Positions 1-8,212 of a stretch of DNA of 10,909 bases are shown here, one piece after another. The notes beneath the pieces are model-generated. The model searched no databases. It saw nothing but the letters and a program-made list of their open reading frames with translations, and was not told the DNA's origin. The position numbers were made by a program, and so were the translations under genes. The stretch spans positions 17,686-28,594 of the forward strand of contig NWUY0300020799.1 in assembly GCA_004151065.3 (NCBI GenBank), written 5' to 3'. The DNA comes from Larix sibirica (Eukaryota > Streptophyta > Pinopsida > Pinales > Pinaceae). Each line of letters opens with the position of its first letter. Position 1 is the first letter of the stretch.

Positions 1-612
1 GCTATGATTATACATTGATGATGGTCAATTGTATGTCATAGTTTAAATAATGAATTGTTGTGTTATTGGAGTTAACCATGTAATCCTTGAGCACATCGAA
101 TACACCGAGGAGTCTTTCACTCAGTACCACTATGTTTACAGCCGATTTCTGAGTGCATTGTAATAGTTATCCAATCACGTACAGTAAAAAGAATCTGGAA
201 GTGAGCTCTGTCATGATTGCATGGAGTTAATATCTCCATTAAGATCAACTTGATATTCATTAATGGATTAATGCCATCGTGGTATCAACCTTCCATTCAT
301 TCCAAATCTCCTTAGTGCAAATCATTGAGATAGATGGTTGGTGTTATCAATTATTTGATTTATTAGTTTGTTACCATCAAGGAATGTTTTCTTGATTTTA
401 AATCCTTAAGATTTTTCTATCATATTGTTTAGCCAACAGAGATCTGTGATTTCTACTTATGCTAACTAACTTGACGAGTTACTAAAACAATTAAACAATA
501 TGAATCAATTGTCTTATCTTTTGTTATGTCTCCCTTGGAGAAGAGGGTAGAAGTGGGTTGACAGAAACTGGAAATACATTGGTTATTAGTGTATATAACA
601 TGTATTCTTACT
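1..612. other. Non-coding stretch, probable repeat-derived DNA
   Basis: I see no supported gene here. The segment around 90-165 is richer in G and C than its surroundings and reads as a short coherent plus-strand frame (EHIEYTEESFTQYHYVYSRF, then two adjacent stops near 162-167), but it has no start codon and is only about 24 codons long. It may be a small relic of a repeat protein. The first 23 bases carry a 21-bp motif that recurs at 679-699. Confidence 0.4.
3..23 (+). repeat. 21-bp direct repeat, copy 1
   Basis: This sequence (tatgattatacattgatgat plus g) recurs at 679-699 with a single T to C difference. The copies are 676 bp apart in the same orientation, and the second lies directly after the GATA microsatellite. 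Similarity does not clearly extend beyond the 21 bases on either side, so this may be the remnant of a larger duplication or slippage event. Confidence 0.6.
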
Positions 613-635
613 TATATATATATATATATATATAT

Positions 636-674
<39 letters not shown>

Positions 675-680
675 TAGATA
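613..680. repeat. Compound microsatellite (TA)13(GATA)9
   Basis: Thirteen TA units (613-638) run directly into nine perfect GATA units (639-674), followed by one interrupted unit to 680. Long, nearly perfect units suggest the locus is young and probably length-variable. The (TA)n part is self-complementary and can form a cruciform or hairpin. Confidence 0.97.
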
Positions 681-699
681 TGATTATACATTGACGATG
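679..699 (+). repeat. 21-bp direct repeat, copy 2
   Basis: Second copy of the motif at 3-23, with 20 of 21 bases matching. It begins inside the last degenerate GATA unit, so the microsatellite abuts the repeat border. Confidence 0.6.
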
Positions 700-1734
700 A
701 ATTTTCCAAATAAAAGATAAATGATGCTCACCTATTGTATAAAAAGGAAGAAGATCGAAATATATATGTGTTTATATATTCTCTCTATATATGCATAATG
801 TTAAGATTTTTTGTGAGTTATGATCATAAAAGGAAGAATCATGTATGTGCAATTAAACATAAATATTATATGTTGCAATCATAATTTTTGGAACATACAT
901 ATCATGGTAGGATCATACACACCATAAAATATAGAGACAATGTTGTGCCTTCGGGTTCATGAATTGCATAAGTGATTATAAAAATGTGAAAGATGGAAGT
1001 ATTGAAGTTAGTAAGCATATTCAGTATCGCCTTCTATACCCAATATGTGTAATATATTAATTTCATTAAATAAATTCAAAAAATTTTGAATTTTTGAATT
1101 TTTGCATATTTGGGGTTGTTGCACATAGAAAACACTTCAAAGCAAAATACTCTTTTTTAACTTACTTATGGAATGTTTATGACATCGTAAAAATATGGTA
1201 TCAATTGGATGATTCAAAGGAACAAGATAGTGAGTGAATGCATTGAGGATCAATACGACCTGAGGGAACACTAAATCGGCAGATATTGGAATGGCAATGA
1301 GGCAATCTAAAAGTGTAAATAGATGTCAAAACATAGAGTTAAAATGGGGGAAAAGAATCAACCAAAAATAATGCATGGCAATCTGAAATAATGCGTGGGA
1401 CAAGAAGAGTTTTGTTTTCTTTATAATAGTTAACACCTATATATAAATGAAATTGCTTAGAAACAATGATCCATTATTAATTGTCATGAATATCTATTGG
1501 CAGTGTTATTGGGCTTGAATAATGAAGAGAATTGAATGGAATTGTAATATGTGGGGATTAAAACTTGGGTGTTCCAGTTGTGAAAACGATTCACTGAATC
1601 CAATTGACAATTAACACTATTAAAACAAAGAATTGAAACAATGCAAACCAGAATTGTTACAAACAAATTAACAAACTAAAATGAATTTGAACAAAATAAT
1701 AATCTCAAGTAATTGAAAGAGCAGATCATTAACC
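700..1734. other. AT-rich non-coding stretch
   Basis: No coding frame, RNA gene or element boundary can be supported. A short oligo-A/T run with near-palindromic character lies at about 1078-1104. A minus-strand frame at 1484-1666 would begin with a hydrophobic, signal-peptide-like stretch, but it starts at TTG with no ATG and is not called. Confidence 0.5.
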
Positions 1735-1950
1735 AATATTGAGGGGCCCTTCCCAAACTGACTAACACTGCCGGGAACAATCATATCACACTAAGATGAT
1801 GCACCAATATTAAACAATGAACTATTATCCTTCCATAAAAATGAGTACAAAAGGAAATATCATCTCGCTATATCTCTAATGCAAGAATGGATTTCTCTCT
1901 TACAAACTTCATGATGATTATAATTGACCCCCTATTTTATCCTCCATCTC

Positions 1951-1958
1951 TATTTATA
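1951..1958 (-). promoter_or_regulatory. TATA box in an LTR-like context
   Basis: The minus strand reads TATAAATA, flanked by a GC-richer upstream segment and, about 45-90 bases downstream, a purine-rich GTAAGAGAGAAATCC-type stretch. That arrangement (TATA box, purine-rich transcribed leader) is common in plant retrotransposon LTRs. The surrounding 1740-2360 is less AT-rich than its flanks and may be a degraded LTR on the minus strand, but I cannot identify paired termini, a primer-binding site or a polypurine tract. It could equally be an ordinary promoter-like sequence with no transcript. Confidence 0.35.
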
Positions 1959-2359
1959 CATGAGAGGTGGGAGACAGAACCAAAACAACATTTACAAGCT
2001 TATCCAAGTAGTTTGCAAGATAGAAAATCAAATAGATTTTGTTTCCTAAAAATATAGGGTTTACACACAATTAGGGAAAATTGAGGTTAAAGATCCATAT
2101 TTATCTCTTAAACCGTAACTCATTTTGGAAAAGGATCATTTTTTCTCAATTTGATATGATATGAAAAAAAACCCATGTTTTATTTTCTGGATATTCGTCT
2201 TCATCTGCTCAAAAATCAATGCAAAAGTTGGTTGTTTGAAAGTTGCTGCCCAATAATAGGAAAGTTTTGACCATGAGTTGGAGACTCACGCATGTGAGCT
2301 AGGTGAGGTATGAGCAACCCAAATCCATGTTGGGACACATGTCTACAACATACAAGTGG

Positions 2360-3040
2360 CATAATTCGATCTGGAGGTGTGCAAGTATGCTAACCATGAA
2401 TTGGTACTAGAAGTTGTTACAAAAACTAGTGCTAGAATTGTTGGTAATGGAACTTGTCTTGTTTCGGTACCCGAAGTAATCTATCAATACTAGTAGCAGA
2501 AATTCGGCTAGGTACAGGTACTAAACTCATGAAAACCATCATTATTAAAACTAAGTATAATAATATTTAATCTATTAAACTGAAGGAAAATGATTATGAC
2601 TCAACCACTAAAGTATAAAGAAGTATAACATGTCATTTTATGAGAAATGGAGTGATCAATGGATGAAAGATACAACAAATGGTTAAATGGATGACTGTAA
2701 ATGATGGTAAATGGTGACAAATCGAAAACCCAATAGTTAATACTCTAGCATCATTTATATTCTCTTGGTTTATCCATATTCACTTGCTTGTATGCATATA
2801 TAAGAGGCTTATCATCACGATTAGAAACATCCCTTTCCTTCTTACCCACTTCAGATGGATTTGCAAAACAACTAGAAATAAAAATTCCTTTGAAATTAAA
2901 TTATGTATCTTAATCCCACAACATGCACTAAATACTAGGATTGGATTGTTTGGATTGTATGATATATAGATATATAATGTTGCCACAAATAATTAATCAA
3001 AATGTGTATTAGTTAAGAAAATGTGATTGCAATATAATTA
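2360..3040. other. Non-coding stretch, no supported gene
   Basis: The stretch contains one open plus-strand frame of 42 codons around 2370-2496 bounded by stops, which reads coherently (for example LVLEVVTKTSARIVGNG) but has no suitable start and no recognised match. Degenerate short words (GGTACTA, AATGGATGA, AATGGTAAATG) recur between 2400 and 2730. The opposing frames at 2780-2986 cover the same DNA and look like chance in AT-rich sequence. Confidence 0.4.
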
Positions 3041-3048
3041 TTATATAC

Positions 3049-3100
3049 ACTTGGAAGCCATCACTTATTTATTGTATTGATTAATAAGTAGTTTCCAAGT
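3049..3100. repeat. Imperfect inverted repeat (hairpin)
   Basis: The left arm (3049-3069, starting acttggaa and ending acttatt) pairs with the right arm (3083-3100, aataagta then ttccaagt) around a 13-base AT-rich loop. The outer 8 bp are perfect and the arms differ by a small internal gap. It lies 22 bases before the decayed coding frame at 3122, so it might be a border structure of that insertion or a separate foldback remnant. Confidence 0.6.
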
Positions 3101-3121
3101 TGATAACCCCAAGTTCCCACA

Positions 3122-4114
3122 ATGGGTGTCAAGATCATGTGGAATGCTCCTAATGATGCATCCACATGTGTTAGTATGGAGGACTTCCAACCACCTCGAT
3201 CCAAATCAATCATTTATCCTACCGTCAAATGTATTACAGATAGGCCTTACCTCGAATGGATTCAACCTCAAATGTGAGAGCTCGGATCTCCACCTCTTTT
3301 GATTCATTCTGGTTCAAAACCCATTCTCAGGAAGCAATCATGGAGATATTTGGTGTCCTTGCCTTTGGGAGGATACCTAAAACAAGAACAAATATAATAG
3401 AATAGAAGAAGACTTGAAATTGTTATTATCTTTCCAATCCCATCGCAATGTTTGACCTATGTGTTTGGTTTCAATGGAAAAGATCCTCTCACCTAAGAAG
3501 GATGTCTTGTATCAAGTGAACAACCCACAAAACTGGAAATGGCCCTAAGCATAATTGCATGCCTCAAGTCCTCTAGGAGAAGAGAAAAAAAAGGATGGAG
3601 TCCACGGCATTGTCAAACCTTAGCGAAGGAGCACATACTCAGGATGGAGGATAGAATTGTTAGAAGGTTGGAGGTTCTGCCATTGGATAAGTTAGAAGAG
3701 GAGCACAGCCTTCTAGAGGACAACCCCAAGAATACTCGAACAAGGTAAAATTGATACTCCAAAACCCTAACTCTATTTTGGTATACCAAGGTTATTTCGG
3801 GTTGCTCCATAAATGATAGCACCCAAGGATTGTTCATGGAGGGAAATACTGGTTCAAGCCTCTCGGACAGAGTGGGAAACCTAGAAACAAGGGTTCAACA
3901 AATTCTACAAAACCAATAGGAAAATGATGTCAAGCTAAATTCCCTAGATCATGAGCTGATTGGAAAGGTATTTCAGCGTAGAGTGTCTCCCTCCAACGTG
4001 GGGATTATCTACCAGAGGAATCCAATGAAGGAGAATACTATCAATACTCCAGCGACCGTAGAGGAAGAAAAATATGAGGTAGTCCTCATTATCAACATTT
4101 ATGATGGTGAATAG
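3122..4114 (+). pseudogene. Decayed single-frame protein relic, unrecognised, possibly gag-like
   Basis: One plus-strand frame runs 331 codons from an ATG at 3122 to TAG at 4112-4114. It is interrupted only by stops at 3275, 3395, 3398, 3494, 3746, 3752 and 3917, with no need for a frameshift. Random DNA this AT-rich would be expected to hold roughly twenty stops. Open segments are about 51, 39, 31, 83, 54 and 64 codons. The 83-codon piece is rich in K, R and E (SSRRREKKGWSPRHCQTL, later RIVRRLEVLPLDKLEEEHSL). A later ATG at 3836 begins a heptad-like stretch (LSDRVGNLETRVQQILQNQ) that could form a coiled coil, as some retrotransposon gag proteins do. I see no zinc knuckle, protease, reverse transcriptase or integrase motif. 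A competing +1 frame around 4000-4100 (EYYQYSSDRRGR) also reads plausibly, so a frameshift near the end cannot be excluded. I cannot name the family. Confidence 0.5.
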
Positions 4115-4210
4115 ATCCTCTCTCTATGTCAGTCCAAGATGTTCTAATTACCAGTGGCCTCTTGATATCATGGAAAGAATGGAGTCTCAATTTTATTTAA
4201 AAATCCCATC

Positions 4211-4332
4211 CTGACAGGCACCTCATCTTTATAATTTTAGTTTCAAAACTTTCACAGGCATAGTAAAGTCTTTTAGTTTTAGTACCTTAATTCTTACAGA
4301 CATAGACAATTCTTTCAGTTTCAATTCTTTAA
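4211..4332 (+). repeat. Degenerate tandem repeat, three units of about 41 bp
   Basis: Three successive units begin near 4211, 4251 and 4292. Each has a core like (g/c)acaggca or acagacata followed by a T-rich tttAGTTTca segment. The copies have diverged considerably. Short degenerate tandem repeats of this kind occur in LTR U3 regions and retroelement spacers; here they lie just after the coding relic that ends at 4114. Confidence 0.6.
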
Positions 4333-4394
4333 GGTGTATGTGATGCAATTATATAAGTTTGAATTGGATGCTAATGATGGAATTATGGAGAGGG

Positions 4395-4427
4395 GACTGG
4401 TCTAGCCTTCCTACTAGTAGACCAGTC
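4395..4427. repeat. Strong hairpin, 10-bp perfect arms
   Basis: gactggtcta (4395-4404) is perfectly complementary to tagaccagtc (4418-4427) across a 13-base loop. Two further G:C pairs form beyond one mismatch (4392-4393 with 4429-4430). The loop overlaps a perfect 10-bp palindrome, ctactagtag (4411-4420). No T-run follows, and rho-independent terminators do not apply to this genome. It may be a recombination scar or foldback end. Confidence 0.75.
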
Positions 4428-4508
4428 TCCTTAGAGACTATAATTTACCTTTTAATAATATAAATATTTTTCCTGTGTCTTAGAAACAAAGTTGACAACC
4501 CCAAGGAC

Positions 4509-4690
4509 ATCAAATGAAAGAATGCCGCAACCCAAGGGAATAAATCTTGCCAACTAATTTTTTAATATTTTTTACTAATTTATAAGAACTTTTCCTTAGA
4601 TAATGAATTAGTTTTTATTTGAAAAGGTGATGAATTAGAAATGAATTTAATTGTTAAATGCATCATTTTTAACATGCCATATCAAATAGC
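4509..4690 (+). repeat. Diverged tandem duplication, copy 1 (offset about 275 bp)
   Basis: Two blocks recur at a constant offset of 274-275 bases: the 5' block around gaaagaatgccgcaacccaa (4516 onward) against 4791 onward, and the 3' block atgaattagaaa...gttaaatgcatc...ccatatcaaat (4630-4690) against 4905-4965. Between them the copies differ mainly in A and T runs. Shared order and constant spacing point to an old duplication rather than chance. Confidence 0.7.
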
Positions 4691-4783
4691 CTAGTAATAA
4701 AGATATTTTTAAACATATTTTAAAAAAAAATCAATGAATAAAATTATTGAAATCTCATTCACATATAAATATTGTCCTAATGA

Positions 4784-4965
4784 ATCAAAAGAAAGATTTC
4801 CCGAACCGAAGGGACAAGGTTTTTCCAATTGATTTTTCCTTTATCTTTTATTATAAAACATTTTTTTTATTTTAAGAAGTAATAATTTTTTTTTATTTTA
4901 AGTAATGAATTAGAAAAGCATTATTTGTTAAATACATCCATTTTAATATACCATATCAAATCATA
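4784..4965 (+). repeat. Diverged tandem duplication, copy 2
   Basis: Counterpart of 4509-4690. The anchor words are gaaagatttcccgaaccgaa (4791-4810), taatgaattagaaaa (4904 onward) and ccatatcaaat (4951-4961). Oligo-T expansions near 4861 and 4887 distinguish it from copy 1. No coding content is seen in either copy. Confidence 0.7.
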
Positions 4966-4981
4966 TAGTTATGAAGAAAGT

Positions 4982-5012
4982 TGTGTGTGTGGGTGCATGG
5001 GTGGGTGGGTGG
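4982..5012 (+). repeat. GT and GGGT microsatellite
   Basis: A (GT)4-5 tract runs into GGGTGCATGGGTGGGTGGGTGG. The three closely spaced G3 runs plus a fourth upstream could in principle form a G-quadruplex on this strand. The tract lies 135-160 bases from the (AC)9 run at 5145 in the complementary sense. Confidence 0.9.
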
Positions 5013-5144
5013 AGAGGTGATTTACAACTTAGTATGCAAAATATGTAACACTACATAACGCTTTAAAAAATAAAATAAAAATGCACGCCATCTTAAAAAA
5101 AATAAACAATTAAACAAATTACATGTTGATTAGTTGTCCACTAA

Positions 5145-5162
5145 ACACACACACACACACAC
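5145..5162 (+). repeat. (AC)9 microsatellite
   Basis: Nine uninterrupted AC units followed by CCCCTC. With the GT/GGGT tract at 4982-5012 it makes a complementary pair around a 130-base AT-rich centre. Beyond the simple repeats the arms do not match convincingly. Confidence 0.95.
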
Positions 5163-5399
5163 CCCTCATCAATATAAAACCATTGAACAATTTCACTTTA
5201 ATCCAATCACACAATGATTTTCTGAGGAGTGCTAATTCCATTATGAGGAGAAAAATCATACTTTGAGGAACATTGTATGTTTGAGTAGTAAATGTCATAA
5301 GTGAACAAGCTCAGAATTCAGACTTGCAAGTTAAGAATTTAGTTGAGGGAATTTAATAGTATATAGCAAGGAAATTTTTCTCTGCTTGAACAAAATTTT

Positions 5400-5570
5400 A
5401 TCCTAACCAAAATTACTTTCAAAGAGCTTCCCAGGGGAATTAATCTTGTCCAATTTGATTGGGAAAAGCATGCTATGTCGGTGTTGTGTAGTGAGAGACT
5501 TGAACACGAGACCTCCCAGAGGTGAGTTTGCATATCTGTGAAATTGTTGCGAGGAACGATGACTTTGAGG
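5400..5570 (-). mobile_element. SINE-like fragment with tRNA-type B box
   Basis: On the minus strand, positions 5505-5497 read GTTCAAGTC, matching the RNA polymerase III B-box pattern GWTCRANNC. It sits in the context ctctgggaggtctcGTG, which is typical of tRNA-derived plant SINEs, whose head commonly contains a GGGAGGTCTCGGGTTCAAGTC-like run. I could not find a convincing A box in the expected 30-45 bases upstream (5535-5555), so the head is degraded or truncated. The 3' end is not defined; the T-rich/A-rich tail and target-site duplications expected for a complete SINE are not evident. The boundaries given are approximate. Confidence 0.5.
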
Positions 5571-5751
5571 AGTGGTTTTGGCCATGGAATATTTACATGG
5601 TACTCCGCCTTCGATCATCTACAAATAAAATTAATGGAAGAGGGAGGGAAGAGGTAAATGGTGTGCAAATCCAATGCACAATGAGGTGTCTAATGAATGC
5701 ATATGCATCAAATCAAATATTTCCATATATCTCCAAGACTATCAAGATATC

Positions 5752-6125
5752 AATGAAACCCCACCAAACGAAGCTTATCAAAACCGCCAAACACAAGCCT
5801 ATGATTATTCTTGAAATGATATATTGTGGTCAAACCATATAATATACTGCTCACAAAAGTATGCCTCCAATGTAGTCTTACTTACAAGGTATTGAAAACC
5901 TAAAACTAAAAAATTGTAGATTATTTAAATTCAAAAAGATAGCTAATAAGTTGGATCATTTTTACACATTAGAAAGACAAGCTAGAATTCTCCATTATAG
6001 TTGTACATATCCCCAAGCCTATGAAGAATAACAACAACATTGAATCGCTTTGAACACATCATATATAATTAGACAATAAAACTAAGAGAAGTTTTGCATC
6101 CAAAATGGGTATCTATTGAAGACAC
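5752..6125 (+). repeat. Long diverged direct repeat, copy 1 (about 374 bp)
   Basis: This segment aligns almost end to end with 6334-6708 at an offset of 582-583 bases, roughly 80% identical by eye. Anchors include attattcttgaaatgatat, tatgcctccaa.atagtctta, aataagttggatc, ttacacattagaaa, acacatcatatata and ctattgaagacac. Similarity starts abruptly at 5752 and ends at 6125; the 208 bp between the copies (6126-6333) are not repeated upstream. No coding frame is conserved between copies, so it is probably a non-coding repeat family. Confidence 0.9.
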
Positions 6126-6333
6126 AAACATCAAATCGTAGACTGTATGACTCATATAAGAAGTAATCAATTTCAAATTTGGAATTATAAATTTAAAAAT
6201 AAAAAGAAATGAAAATTCCAGATTTTACCTGATGTTGAATGCATTGCAAGGTTTGTCGTCTAGTAACTATGGTTTTGAGATAACTATGAATAAGTCATAC
6301 TCTAACTTAGAAGCTTCAAACTCACCTAAAAAT

Positions 6334-6708
6334 AATGGAACCCCGCCAAATGAAGCTAATCAGAATCATCAAACATGATCCCAAGATTATTCTTGAAATG
6401 ATATATTGTGGCCAAAATTGATAATACATTATTCACAAAATTATGCCTCCAACATAGTCTTACTTGCAAGGTATAAAAAACCTAAAAGAGATAAGTGGAT
6501 TATGCAAATTTGAAAACCCTAGAAATCCAATAAGTTGGATCCATTTTACACATTAGAAATATAGGTTGTCATTCTCCATTATAGCGGTACATTTTCCCAA
6601 TCCTATGAAGAATTACAACTACATCTAGTCAATTTTAACACATCATATATAGTTAGATAGTAAAACTAAGAGAATTTTTGCATTCAAATGGGTGTCTATT
6701 GAAGACAC
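6334..6708 (+). repeat. Long diverged direct repeat, copy 2 (about 375 bp)
   Basis: Partner of 5752-6125. Similarity ends at gaagacac (6701-6708), directly before TGTTATAACC. In copy 1 the same gaagacac continues into aaacatcaaatcg instead, so copy 2 appears to be interrupted there by an insertion or junction. Confidence 0.9.
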
Positions 6709-6828
6709 TGTTATAACCAAATTCGGCACGTCTCCGTCCATGACAACACTTGCATGTTGTGCTCTCATGACGACACTTCCGTGATGACACTTCATGAGGC
6801 TGTTGTGGGTCACAAAAAAGGACACTAT
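6709..6828. mobile_element. Probable LTR-type terminus, GC-richer insert up to an assembly gap
   Basis: The segment begins with TGTTATAACC exactly where the repeat copy is broken, and has higher GC content than its flanks up to the N gap. TG is the canonical start of an LTR (and, read on the minus strand, the segment ends in TTATAACA). It contains three variants of the short word atgac(a/g)acactt at 6740, 6767 and 6784. The opposite end of the element and a target-site duplication of the expected gacac are not found in the window, so orientation and class are unproven. Confidence 0.45.
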
Positions 6829-6830
6829 NN
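6829..6830. other. Two-base N gap
   Basis: Two undetermined bases between gacactat and a T-rich tract. A minimal N run usually marks joined contigs or masked ambiguous calls, so continuity between 6828 and 6831 should not be assumed. Confidence 0.95.
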
Positions 6831-7090
6831 TTTTCTTTTTCTTTTCAAACTTAAATGAATCTACGCATTAATGAAAAGAAGAATTTCTCTCTAGAATTCA
6901 ATAATTGTAACTTTCCACAATAGTGATCCAAGAAGCAAGAAGAAAATACAAAATGCATGAATCTTTTAGTCTTTGGAATGCTTTGTAAAAGCTTGAATTT
7001 ACTTGAAATTTTCAAAGAAATTATGGATCAACTTTTCACAACTAATAAAATACAAGAAAATGATTATCCTTTCAAACTTTTCAAAGATTG
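6831..7090. other. AT-rich non-coding stretch after the gap
   Basis: It starts with a pyrimidine run (ttttctttttcttttc) and has no supported gene. The minus strand carries purine-rich leader-like sequence around 6880-6900 (tctagagagaaattc), reminiscent of LTR R/U5 sequence, but no TATA box or primer-binding site accompanies it. Confidence 0.35.
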
Positions 7091-7123
7091 AAAAATGAAA
7101 ATATCAATATCATTATTATTCTT

Positions 7124-7240
7124 CTTGGATATCAATATCATTTGCAATCTTCCTTTGTCTTTAGCATTAATGAAAATATATTCAATAATCTTCATCTTGG
7201 ACATATATAGTCTCCCCTTATGTTTGGCATCAATGACAAC
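7124..7240 (-). repeat. Tandem pair resembling a Copia polypurine-tract region
   Basis: On the minus strand, GTTGTCATTGATGCCAAA (7240-7223) is followed by cataAGGGGAGACT. About 63-72 bases further on, a second version reads TTCATTAATGCTAAAGACAAAGGAAGATT. The phrase TTGTCATTGATGYCAAA with a G-rich purine tract and AGA is familiar from the 3' end of plant Ty1/Copia internal regions, just before the 3' LTR. The tandem copy is unusual. The associated minus frame (7064-7276) shows the same doubling at protein level (DAKHKGRLYM and NAKDKGRLQM) but has no integrase or RNase H motif. Confidence 0.45.
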
Positions 7241-7279
7241 AATATTTCCAACATTGGATAGTGATCGGTGGTTCATACT

Positions 7280-7540
7280 AAGACATGGCCCTAGATCAAA
7301 ACATCTTTTTTTAGAACAAAAACATTATTAGGCCAAGAGAGGAAGATAATGAGGGTAATGGAAATGAAGAGTTATATGTACATGTTCTATTTCAACATTA
7401 TATTGTGGATGTGTCTTTCTATTATTGTTTCCTACAATTCTTTAATTATATTTTTTTCATTTTATGATGTTGGAAATGAAAAGTTAACAACCACTTTAAA
7501 CCATCATGTTGAAAATAAATTAATAATTTAAAAGATCCTA
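7280..7540. other. Stretch without a supported gene
   Basis: An ATG-initiated 60-codon plus frame at 7349-7531 is rich in M, Y, F, I and S and resembles chance reading of AT-rich DNA rather than a conserved membrane protein. Nothing else is evident. Confidence 0.4.
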
Positions 7541-7990
7541 ATAAAAAATTATAATACTGAATTTGATCCTTCCATTTTGATAACCATATATTCTTACAAA
7601 TGAATGTCACGTGTTAATAAAAAGAAAAATTAAGTACATAAAGGGTTTTAGCTATGAAGTCTTTTTTCTCATTACATATTTAATTTAAAACTTTAAATTT
7701 TTTTTTTCATGATTTAATAAAATATTTAATCAAACAAATTGAAGAAAAAATTAATTAAATCATTTAAGTATAATTTCTTTCATTATTATTTAGTATGCAT
7801 GATTTTATCGCTATATATAAAAAGTTGGAGGAATCATCTTTTTATTAGATTTGACTATATTGATTTTAATTTTATCAAAGTTACTGAAAAATTTAGTAAA
7901 AATATTTAAGAATAATTTTATAAACATAATTTAATTTGAAAAAATATGTAAAATGTTTGATACATTTAATCAAGTTTCCTTTTGTAATAT
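7540..7990. other. Very AT-rich segment, possible matrix-attachment-type DNA
   Basis: The composition is overwhelmingly A and T, with many AATATTT, ATTTAATT and TTTTTTTT runs. It includes a perfect 10-bp inverted repeat, atgatttaat (7709-7718) against attaaatcat (7754-7763), with a 35-base spacer. Such composition is typical of scaffold/matrix attachment regions, but also of degraded intergenic DNA. No gene is seen. Confidence 0.4.
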
Positions 7991-8036
7991 AGCAAAGTCT
8001 TCTATTACTATATCATCATAATATCCATAGTTTTAA

Positions 8037-8073
8037 GTGGTTGGTCTGCCACTAGGGAAATTAGACTAGCCAC
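8037..8073. repeat. Imperfect inverted repeat
   Basis: gtggttggtct (8037-8047) pairs with agactagccac (8063-8073) over 11 positions with two mismatches across a 15-base loop. It resembles the hairpin at 4395-4427 in containing a GGTCT/AGAC core, but the loops differ. Confidence 0.5.
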
Positions 8074-8212
8074 AGAAAATTAGTTTGTTAGTAGTTTTCC
8101 ATAGAAATCTAAAGAACTCTTTATCAAACATTTTCATGAGTTCCCATGATTATAGATATTATCATATCTAAATTTCAACAAAGAAAATCTAACTAAGAAC
8201 AACGGAAAAAAA

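Noticed and set aside
1484-1666. Minus frame beginning with a hydrophobic, signal-peptide-like stretch
   Set aside because: It begins at TTG with no ATG, and the frame has an upstream stop. The hydrophobicity follows from T-rich codons.
3613-3837. Minus ORF of 74 codons
   Set aside because: It is antisense to the longer, better-supported plus-strand relic.
4982-5162. MITE with GT/AC terminal inverted repeats
   Set aside because: Only the simple-sequence tracts pair. The adjoining bases do not form extended inverted arms and no target-site duplication is seen.
5522-5842. Longest ORF in the window, 106 codons on the plus strand
   Set aside because: It starts antisense within the SINE-like B-box region and runs into the long repeat, where copy 2 does not keep the frame open. 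Its protein has no coherent domain, so it looks like chance.
5752-6708. TRIM-type mini retrotransposon made of the two long repeats as LTRs
   Set aside because: The termini can be read as TG...CA, but neither a primer-binding site nor a polypurine tract flanks the internal 208 bases in either orientation.
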